NCBI GenBank assembly: GCA_900553115.1
Contig: USCF01000079.1
Span: forward strand, 1-5,469
DNA: 5,469 nucleotides
Direction: 5' to 3'
Origin: an uncultured Alphaproteobacteria bacterium
GTDB taxonomy: Bacteria > Pseudomonadota > Alphaproteobacteria > RF32 > CAG-239
In this document: piece after piece, positions 1 through 5,469 of the stretch
Numbering within the stretch: position 1 is the stretch's first letter
Layout of the letters: each line of letters starts with the position of its first letter
Notes under the pieces: generated by a model
What the model saw: the letters and a program-made list of their open reading frames with translations, nothing else
Told to the model about the DNA's origin: nothing
The model's database searches: none
Program-made: the position numbers and the translations under genes

Positions 1-761
1 GGATAGACCACAAATTTATTTTTTTGATAAAATCCGTTTATAATTTTACGCGTTTTGAACGCCGTTGGTGATTTATCCATCGCCATATATGAATATGAAG
101 ATAAGTTAGGTAAAAAGAAATATACAAATTTTTCTTCGGCTCCCTCGCCTTTTTTTTGCGAATTATAAGATTCTAAAAATTCCGGCTGATTATGATGTCC
201 GATATAAGCAATGTAAACATGAACAAACAGCGTTCCGGCCGCAACCAATAAAAGCAACCGAACAAAAAAGTTGCCATAGTTCAAAATTCCATAGCAAATA
301 ATGGCAAATCCTAACCCCAAAGCAACATAAACCGGAATTCGCGTATCACCTATTGCCATAATTTGCTGAATTGTTGAAAACTGGCGATAGAGCACAAAGA
401 CCAATCCAAAAGATATCAACGAGGCAAACATGTTTTTAGCAATTTTGCAATTACGCAGAAAGTAAACAATCAAAGAAGAAAAGACCAAAAACAATAAAAT
501 AATAAATGATACTTCCGGAATAGGAAATATTGAGTTGCGGAAAACTTCAACATTTCCGGAACCGGAGAATAAAATAAAATCTGAGGACAATAAAAAGGTT
601 ATAAACAGCACAATTAAAGCATTATCAAAAAATGCTTGTGTTTTTTCATTCACTACCACCGGCTTTCCTTTGCGAGAAAATCGGCCGCTGGTATCGTGAT
701 AGAGAGGTGCTGCCGTATTCTGTTGTATCGGAGCCTCAGAATTTAAATCATTCATAAACAT
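1..761 (-). CDS. Multi-pass membrane protein, C-terminus cut by window edge
   Basis: An open frame of 253 codons runs without a stop from an ATG at 761 off the left edge, so the C-terminal part is missing. Residues 1-45 are polar and probably cytoplasmic. About five hydrophobic helices follow at roughly residues 47-68, 84-102, 111-127, 143-162 and 165-187. A charged stretch (about 188-210, with a KKGEGAEEK segment) leads into the start of a soluble domain with KFVYFFLPNLSSYSYM at 211-226 and KIINGFYQKNKFVVY at 239-253. That layout (helical bundle, hydrophobic strand, short loop, then a GF..K..F.VY strand) recalls the entry to sulfatase/alkaline-phosphatase-like domains in membrane-anchored transferases, but the metal-binding Asp expected after the first strand is absent (LPN instead), so I assign no function. 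The first ATG overlaps the gatB stop (TAATG); a second in-frame ATG lies at 755. No strong Shine-Dalgarno is visible for either, so expression probably depends on coupling to gatB. Coding status is well supported; identity is unknown. Confidence 0.8.
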   Translation of the reverse strand, partial: MFMNDLNSEAPIQQNTAAPLYHDTSGRFSRKGKPVVVNEKTQAFFDNALIVLFITFLLSSDFILFSGSGNVEVFRNSIFPIPEVSFIILLFLVFSSLIVYFLRNCKIAKNMFASLISFGLVFVLYRQFSTIQQIMAIGDTRIPVYVALGLGFAIICYGILNYGNFFVRLLLLVAAGTLFVHVYIAYIGHHNQPEFLESYNSQKKGEGAEEKFVYFFLPNLSSYSYMAMDKSPTAFKTRKIINGFYQKNKFVVY

Positions 762-2221
762 TAATTATCTAACTTTTCTCTTACCAGTTTGTTTACAATA
801 GCAGGATTAGCCTTGCCTTGTGACATTTTCAAGGTTTGGCCGACAAACCAGCCTGCCAAATTTGTTTTACCATTTTTATAAGCTTCTACATTAGCTGGAT
901 TAGAAGCGATTACCTCAGCAATAATGGCTTCAATCGCTGCCGTATCAGTTACCTGTTTCAAGCCTTTTTCTTCAACAATCTTTTCAGGATTTTCACCGGT
1001 TTCGCTCATAATTTCAAAAACATCTTTGGCGATTTTACCAGAAATAACTTCTTTACTGATAAGTTCTACCAATTTGCCAAGATTTTCGGCGCTTACCGGA
1101 CTGTGAAGAATATCCAGTTTCTTTTTGTTCAGCATAGCAAAAAAGTCGCTCATCATCCAGTTTGCTACTTTTTTAGCGTCGTGACCGGCTGCCGCTTGCT
1201 CAAAGAAATCGGCAACCTCTTTATTTTCACACAAAACAGAGGCATCATAAGGTGTTAGCCCCATAGTATCAACAAAACGCTGTTTTTTAGCATCAGGAAG
1301 TTCAACCATTTCTTTTTTGATTTGTTCGATGTATTCATCACTCAAAACCAACGGAGGTAAATCCGGTTCCGGAAAATAGCGGTAGTCATGAGCAAATTCT
1401 TTTTTACGCATAACTTTTGTTTGTCCGGTAGCTGGATCAAACTGACGGGTTTCCTGACAGATATCGCCACCGTTTTCATAAACTTCCACATGGCGTTTTG
1501 CTTCATTTTCAATAGCTTGCATAACAAACTTAACGCTGTTTACGTTTTTCATTTCGCAACGTGTACGCAGCTCGTTTGTACCATACGGACGGACAGAAAC
1601 ATTTACATCACAGCGCATAGAACCTTCGTCCATATTACCGTCGCAAGTACCTAAATAACGCAAAATTGAACGCAGTTTACGCAAAAACGCCCCAGCCTCT
1701 TCCGGCGTTCTAAAATCTGGCTTGGTCACAATTTCCATCAATCCTACGCCAGCGCGGTTTAAGTCAATAAAACTCTTATGCGGGCTCAAATCATGAATAG
1801 ATTTTCCGGCGTCTTGTTCAATGTGCATACGCTCAATTCCAATCATTTTAGAGCTGCCGTCGCTCAAATCAATGCGGATACTGCCCTCGCCCACAATCGG
1901 AAAACGAAACTGCGTGATTTGATATCCACTCGGTAAATCGGCATAAAAATAGTTTTTACGCGAAAACTCGGAATATTTATTGATTTTGGCGTTTAGTCCC
2001 AAGCCGGTCTTAACGGCCTGATGCACGCATTGTTTGTTTAAAGTCGGAAGCATCCCCGGCATACCGGCGTCAACAAAAGACACATTAACATTTGGATCAT
2101 CACCAAATTCGGTTGACGCTCCGCTGAATATCTTAGACTTAGAAATAATCTGGCAATGGATTTCCAAACCAACAACAACTTCCCATTTGCCTTTAGCCGT
2201 TTCGATAATATATTCTGCCAT
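761..2221 (-). CDS. gatB: Asp/Glu-tRNA(Asn/Gln) amidotransferase subunit B
   Basis: GatB is the tRNA-binding and kinase/transamidase subunit of cytosolic GatCAB. It activates misacylated Glu-tRNA(Gln) or Asp-tRNA(Asn) with ATP and transfers to it ammonia released by GatA. The product is 486 aa, normal for the family. Visible GatB signatures are [12 protein letters not shown] at residues 13-24, [12 protein letters not shown] at 51-62, [15 protein letters not shown] at 155-169, [18 protein letters not shown] at 195-212, CEMKNVNS at 222-229 and [12 protein letters not shown] at 279-290. The helical, YqeY-like tail occupies about 340-486 and ends in [16 protein letters not shown]. The frame is open a further 23 codons upstream, but that extension lies inside gatA and lacks family similarity. 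The ATG at 2221, one base after the gatA stop and six bases after an AAAGGA ribosome binding site, is the supported start. The gene is last of the gatCAB set and its stop overlaps the ATG of the next membrane protein gene. It appears intact. Whether Gln, Asn or both tRNAs are substrates cannot be told from this window. Confidence 0.97.
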   Translation of the reverse strand: MAEYIIETAKGKWEVVVGLEIHCQIISKSKIFSGASTEFGDDPNVNVSFVDAGMPGMLPTLNKQCVHQAVKTGLGLNAKINKYSEFSRKNYFYADLPSGYQITQFRFPIVGEGSIRIDLSDGSSKMIGIERMHIEQDAGKSIHDLSPHKSFIDLNRAGVGLMEIVTKPDFRTPEEAGAFLRKLRSILRYLGTCDGNMDEGSMRCDVNVSVRPYGTNELRTRCEMKNVNSVKFVMQAIENEAKRHVEVYENGGDICQETRQFDPATGQTKVMRKKEFAHDYRYFPEPDLPPLVLSDEYIEQIKKEMVELPDAKKQRFVDTMGLTPYDASVLCENKEVADFFEQAAAGHDAKKVANWMMSDFFAMLNKKKLDILHSPVSAENLGKLVELISKEVISGKIAKDVFEIMSETGENPEKIVEEKGLKQVTDTAAIEAIIAEVIASNPANVEAYKNGKTNLAGWFVGQTLKMSQGKANPAIVNKLVREKLDN

Positions 2222-2222
2222 T

Positions 2223-3677
2223 TTATTTCCTTTCAAACTTTGCATCTGCTTCAATTTTTGCCGCAACCTTGAATATTGTGCCTTCATCAAACGGTTTGCC
2301 GATCAACTGCATACCATAAGGCAAACCCTTTTCAGAAAGGCCTATCGGCAAGCTCAACGCCGGCAAACCAGCCAAGTTAACCGAAACAGTAAACACATCG
2401 TTCAAATACATATTAATCGGATTATTTACCATACTCTCATCGCCAATTGGGAAAGCGGTTATCGGCGATGTCGGAGTCAATATAACATCGCACTTGTTAA
2501 ACGCATTGATAAAGTCATCGTGAATTAAACGGCGCATTTTTTGAGCCTTGATATAATATGCGTCATAATAACCTGCCGATAGAACATAAGTACCAATCAT
2601 AATACGGCGTTTAACTTCGGCGCCAAAGCCTTCGGTGCGAGTGTTTATATACAGCTTATCCAATGTCTCGCCTTCTTTGCGCAAACCATAGCGGATACCG
2701 TCATAACGTGCCAAATTTGAAGATGCTTCGGCCGGTGCCAAAACATAGTATGTTGCCAAAGCATATTTTGTGTGAGGTAAAGAAATTTCAACCACTTCGG
2801 CGCCGCGAGCTTTTAGATATTCCGCAGCTTTATCCCAATATGCACAAACTTCTGAATTCAAACCTTCCGGACGATACTCTTTAGGCAAACCAACTTTCAA
2901 ACCTTTGATATCTTGGCTCAGAAAACTTGTAAAATCAGGCACTTTTATATCACAAGAAGTAGAATCCTTGGCATCAAAACCAGCCATACTATTTAGCAAA
3001 ATGGCACAATCCTGAACATCTTTAGCTATTGGTCCGGCTTGGTCTAAAGATGACGCAAAAGCCATAATTCCATAGCGAGAACAACGTCCATAAGTCGGTT
3101 TTATACCGGTGCAGCCGCAAAACGCAGCCGGTTCGCGGATTGAACCGCCGGTATCAGTTGCCGTAGCGCCGGCGCACATATTTGCTGCTACTGCTGCCGC
3201 CGAACCGCCGGAGGAACCTCCTGGAACCAAATCAATATTTTTGCTCCACGGATTTATAACCGGACCAAAACAGCTGGTTTCATTGCTGCCACCCATGGCA
3301 AACTCGTCCATATTCAATTTGCCTAAAAAAACGGCTCCGTCATTCAGCAATTTAGATGTTACGGTAGATTCATAAGGCGGAATAAAATTGTCTAAAATAT
3401 GAGAACAAGCCGTGGTGCGAATGTCTTTGGTGCAGAACAAATCTTTGACACCAAGAGGAATACCTTCTAACTTACGGTTATCTCCGGCAGCATAATGTTT
3501 ATCTGCTTCAACGGCCTGAGCCAAAGCTTTATCTGCGCATTCGGTCACATAGGCGTTATAGCGTTTGCCTGCAGCCATATTTTCAAGGTAAGCTTGTGTT
3601 AATTCAACAGCTGTAAACTTTTTATTTTTTAATCCGTCAAGTGTTTCGTGAATAGTTAATTTTGTGATTTCTTTCAT
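2223..3677 (-). CDS. gatA: Asp/Glu-tRNA(Asn/Gln) amidotransferase subunit A (glutaminase)
   Basis: GatA is the amidase subunit of GatCAB: it hydrolyses glutamine (or asparagine) and channels the ammonia to GatB. The 484-aa product is a full-length amidase-signature protein. The Ser-cisSer-Lys catalytic triad is visible: Lys78 in IPLGVKDLF, the cis-Ser155 in [10 protein letters not shown], and the nucleophile Ser179 in [10 protein letters not shown]. The 24-residue spacing between the two serines matches characterised GatA enzymes. Other family marks are [15 protein letters not shown] (about 119-133), [13 protein letters not shown] (about 191-203), [14 protein letters not shown] in the C-terminal third, and [24 protein letters not shown] near the end. 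An in-frame ATG 13 codons upstream, at 3716, lies within gatC and lacks conserved sequence. The ATG at 3677 gives the conserved N-terminus [11 protein letters not shown] and has a GGAG site seven bases upstream that spans the end of gatC. The gene starts four bases after the gatC stop and ends one base before the gatB start, so subunit synthesis is likely translationally coupled. No damage is seen. Confidence 0.97.
   Translation of the reverse strand: MKEITKLTIHETLDGLKNKKFTAVELTQAYLENMAAGKRYNAYVTECADKALAQAVEADKHYAAGDNRKLEGIPLGVKDLFCTKDIRTTACSHILDNFIPPYESTVTSKLLNDGAVFLGKLNMDEFAMGGSNETSCFGPVINPWSKNIDLVPGGSSGGSAAAVAANMCAGATATDTGGSIREPAAFCGCTGIKPTYGRCSRYGIMAFASSLDQAGPIAKDVQDCAILLNSMAGFDAKDSTSCDIKVPDFTSFLSQDIKGLKVGLPKEYRPEGLNSEVCAYWDKAAEYLKARGAEVVEISLPHTKYALATYYVLAPAEASSNLARYDGIRYGLRKEGETLDKLYINTRTEGFGAEVKRRIMIGTYVLSAGYYDAYYIKAQKMRRLIHDDFINAFNKCDVILTPTSPITAFPIGDESMVNNPINMYLNDVFTVSVNLAGLPALSLPIGLSEKGLPYGMQLIGKPFDEGTIFKVAAKIEADAKFERK
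2228..2233 (-). promoter_or_regulatory. Ribosome binding site of gatB, within the end of gatA
   Basis: The minus strand reads AAAGGA in the final codons of gatA, six bases before the ATG at 2221. The gatA stop and gatB start are arranged as TAA-A-ATG. The site decides the gatB start against the longer open frame reaching back to 2290. Confidence 0.7.
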
Positions 3678-3681
3678 TGTC

Positions 3682-3969
3682 TTACTCCACAACCTTTGGT
3701 ACGGCAAAATAATCATATTCTTTATCCGGTGCGTTTTTCAAAACAGCCTCTTGATAATTTCCGTCCGTAATTTCATCATCACGCAGACGTAATGTTGTGT
3801 CATTCACAGAAATTAAGGGTTCTACATTATCTGTGTTAACTTCGTTTAGCTCTTCTATCCAAGATAAAATTTTATTAAATTCTTTTTCTGTTGCCTCTAT
3901 TTTGGCATCATCAATCTTTAGACGAGAGAGAAAGGCCACTCTCTTGACGGTTTCAGTATCTATAGCCAT
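3682..3969 (-). CDS. gatC: Asp/Glu-tRNA(Asn/Gln) amidotransferase subunit C
   Basis: GatC is the small non-catalytic subunit that wraps around the GatA-GatB interface and stabilises GatA in the GatCAB complex. The product is 95 aa, the usual length. It shows the family pattern: an N-terminal helix with [13 protein letters not shown] (residues about 8-20, matching the typical V...A.LARL), a second helix [23 protein letters not shown] (about 30-52, given here only as a region), then the extended tail with [20 protein letters not shown] and the terminal [10 protein letters not shown], which matches the conserved FxVPKV(I/V)E ending. The ATG at 3969 is preceded by an AGAGGT ribosome binding site at good spacing. 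It is the first gat gene and starts 18 nt after the sppA stop, with no terminator between them, so it is probably cotranscribed with sppA. It appears intact, and the order gatC-gatA-gatB is common in bacteria. Confidence 0.96.
   Translation of the reverse strand: MAIDTETVKRVAFLSRLKIDDAKIEATEKEFNKILSWIEELNEVNTDNVEPLISVNDTTLRLRDDEITDGNYQEAVLKNAPDKEYDYFAVPKVVE
3685..3688 (-). promoter_or_regulatory. Ribosome binding site of gatA, overlapping the end of gatC
   Basis: The minus strand reads GGAG within the last two sense codons of gatC, followed by the TAA stop and then ATG at 3677 with a seven-base spacing. The placement selects the internal ATG (MKEITK...) over the upstream in-frame ATG at 3716 and suggests coupled translation of gatC and gatA. 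Confidence 0.7.
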
Positions 3970-3978
3970 TGTTTTTTT

Positions 3979-3984
3979 ACCTCT
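3979..3984 (-). promoter_or_regulatory. Ribosome binding site of gatC
   Basis: The minus strand reads AGAGGT followed by a nine-base A-rich spacer and then ATG at 3969. It lies in the 18-nt gap after the sppA stop and is the main support for that gatC start. Confidence 0.75.
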
Positions 3985-3987
3985 TTT

Positions 3988-5390
3988 TTACATATTTATT
4001 TTAAACGGTAGTAATACAGTATCATATTGTAAGCGTTTGAAAAGTTTTAAATTCGTGATATCAACACCGCTTTCTTCAATCAGCTTTTCAGCTTTTATAC
4101 TTCCTGTATTTGCTATTAAATCTCCCACCTTTTCGCTAAAACTTTTTGCTTCAGGAAAAGAAACTATCTTAATATTTTGATTTTGAACTATTTTTCCCAT
4201 TTCAATAGCCTTATTCAAAGCATTGGAATATCCCCCAAGTTCATCAATAAGCCCCAATGACAAAGCCTGTCGTCCGGTCCAAACGCGTCCTCGGGCCACT
4301 TTATCAATTGGTTTTGTCAGCTTGCGGTTTTCCACCACTTTAGAAGTAAAATCCCGATAAACTTCATCAAGCGAATTATTAAAAATCTTTTTTTCGGCTT
4401 GACTAAACGGTTTATTGGCACTCAAAATGCCTGCATTTTTACCAAAAGCTATATATTCCCAATTGACTCCTAATTTTTGCCACAGTTTTTCGAGTACCAT
4501 TTTACCGCCTAAAACTCCGATTGAACCGGTGATAGTCATTGGCTCGGCCAAAATATAATCTCCGGCCAAAGAAATAAAGTAACCGCCAGACGCAGCATAC
4601 GCCGATTGTGAAACAATCAAAGGCACTTTGCTTTCTTTTTTTAGCTGCTGCAAAGCAAAATATATTTCATCAGAAGCATTATAGCTTCCTCCTGGGCTGT
4701 TAATATTCACCACAACCGCTTTCAAGTCGTCCAATTTTTTTATTTTTTCAATATCTTCAACCACATTTTGACTGCCGATTATATTATTTTGGCGCAAACT
4801 ATTTTCGCTCTTGCCGTCAACAATTTCTCCATTGAGGTTAAGTACTGCGATTGTCGGCAAATTTCCGTCATTAGGATATAAACCAGCCGCATAATCCTTT
4901 ATGCCGACAAAATGCTTTGCGCCTTCATCTTTCAAAAGCTTATCTAATTCTTGAGCATACATAACGCCGTCTATCAAATTAAATTTTAAGCCTTGTTCTG
5001 TGGTAAGAGGTGCTTGGTTTATAATATTTTTTAGAGGCTCGCTGATTTTACGATTATTTGTAATATCAGCCTCAATTTCATTCATAAGGCTTTGCCCAAG
5101 TCCGCGCATTTCTTCATTATAGGCCGCGGACATTTTATTATCCGTCAATGATGCCATAGCGTTTTTATATTCATATCGAGCATAAAATTCCGGCAAAACG
5201 CCTATTTTATTCAATATATCCTTAAAAAACGGGACTTCTATCTCTATACCGGTTAAACCAATATAAGTATGCGGCTGCATATAGATTTTATCAAAGAACG
5301 ATGCTAAATAATATTCCATATTGCCATGACCGAACGATCCGAATCCTTGCGAAAAAACAACTGTTTTTTTGTTTGCCGCTTTAAAAAAAG
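3988..5390 (-). CDS. sppA: Signal peptide peptidase SppA, 67K type, N-terminus missing
   Basis: SppA is a membrane-anchored serine protease of the ClpP/crotonase fold that digests cleaved signal peptides, using a Ser-Lys dyad split across two tandem domains. Counting from the ATG at 5319, the general-base Lys52 lies in YEYKNAM (Lys209 in E. coli SppA). The C-terminal domain has INSPGGSYNASDEIY at about 206-220, the nucleophile Ser244 in YAASGGYFIS (Ser409 in E. coli), TGSIGVLGGK at 264-273 and GRVWTGRQALSLGLIDELGG further on. The 192-residue spacing between the dyad residues fits the long form. The ATG at 5319 is not a real start: in-frame codons just upstream read KAANKKTVVFSQGFGSFGHG, which aligns with the SppA segment before ..YYLAS. 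That homology fades at about 5390, and an in-frame TGA lies at 5410-5412. The transmembrane anchor and about 130 N-terminal residues expected for the family are therefore absent from this sequence. A break at the right end of the window (chimeric join or rearrangement) is more likely than a natural short SppA. The frame ends in TAA 18 nt before gatC. Confidence 0.9.
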
Positions 5391-5469
5391 CACAAACCCG
5401 AGGGCAACGTCATACAGCTCGTGGCGCTGAGGGCCATGATGAAAGCAAAATACAGCATTCACAACATCG
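5391..5469 (+). CDS. Possible ribonuclease R (RNB domain) fragment, both ends missing
   Basis: The plus-strand frame beginning CAC at 5391 is open to the window edge and reads HKPEGNVIQLVALRAM followed by MKAKYSIHNI. From memory of the family, this resembles the RNase R/RNB segment of the type KPEE.V...MLRSMQQA.Y....lGHFGLA, which sits before the C-terminal part of the catalytic exonuclease domain. A stop (TAA at 5382-5384) precedes it within the A-rich tract, and there is no start codon or ribosome binding site, so it cannot be a gene beginning here. The composition is richer in G+C (41 of 79 bases) than the neighbouring genes. It lies head to head against the truncated sppA. Only 26 residues are available, so the assignment is tentative. 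A chance open frame in an unrelated joined segment is the alternative. Confidence 0.4.

Noticed and set aside
150..157. An eight-base T run inside the membrane protein gene as a phase-variation or frameshift site
   Set aside because: The frame stays open and protein-like on both sides, and such runs are common at this base composition.
741..748. The palindrome ATTTAAAT near the end of gatB as an operator or terminator
   Set aside because: It is a short AT palindrome inside coding sequence, with no longer stem or U tract.
836..1258. Open frames on the plus strand within gatB, gatA and gatC (for example 836-1258, 2034-2528, 3109-3375, 3797-4180)
   Set aside because: They are antisense shadows of strongly conserved genes and their translations show no domain pattern.
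2222..2290. A 23-codon N-terminal extension of the gatB frame starting at 2290
   Set aside because: It lies inside the 3' end of gatA, has no GatB similarity, and the ATG at 2221 has a good ribosome binding site.
3678..3716. A 13-codon N-terminal extension of gatA from 3716
   Set aside because: It overlaps gatC, is not conserved in GatA, and the internal ATG at 3677 has a properly spaced GGAG.
5393..5467. A short minus-strand frame reading MLYFAFIMALSATSC, resembling a lipoprotein signal peptide with a lipobox-like Cys
   Set aside because: It stops after about 25 codons in the T-rich tract, lies in the doubtful joined segment, and is opposite the more plausible RNB-like plus-strand frame.

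Overview
The window is AT-rich (roughly 38% G+C by eye) and is read almost entirely from the minus strand. In transcriptional order, right to left, it holds the 3' part of a 67K-type signal peptide peptidase gene (sppA), gatC, gatA and gatB (the tRNA-dependent amidotransferase GatCAB), and the 5' part of an unassigned multi-pass membrane protein that runs off the left edge. The window is saturated with coding sequence. The gaps are 18 nt (sppA-gatC), 4 nt (gatC-gatA), 1 nt (gatA-gatB) and a 1-nt overlap (gatB-membrane protein). I see no promoter or factor-independent terminator inside it, so this looks like one polycistronic unit with translational coupling.

Organism: an AT-rich bacterium, most likely an alphaproteobacterium. 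The SppA Lys-loop (EYKNAM followed by a conserved helix) and the GLTG...EVPF segment resemble alphaproteobacterial SppA from memory, and GatCAB fits a lineage that makes Gln-tRNA(Gln), and possibly Asn-tRNA(Asn), by transamidation. This assignment is inference, not a database result.

Layout: 1-761 (minus) is a membrane protein with about five transmembrane helices followed by the start of a soluble domain, truncated by the window edge. 761-2221 (minus) is gatB, 2223-3677 gatA, 3682-3969 gatC, and 3988 to about 5390 is sppA lacking its N-terminal anchor and about 130 residues. The last ~79 bases (about 5391-5469) do not continue sppA in any frame. Instead the plus strand reads, without stops, a peptide resembling the core of the RNB domain of ribonuclease R. 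Two genes are therefore each cut mid-domain at the same point, beside an A7 tract, which points to a chimeric join or a rearrangement rather than a gene boundary.

How the genes work together: GatC, GatA and GatB form one enzyme that amidates misacylated Glu-tRNA(Gln) and Asp-tRNA(Asn). SppA is a membrane serine protease that degrades leftover signal peptides and is functionally unrelated, so the shared transcription looks like housekeeping clustering. I found no convincing new biological system. The items most worth checking are the right-end junction and the identity of the membrane protein.
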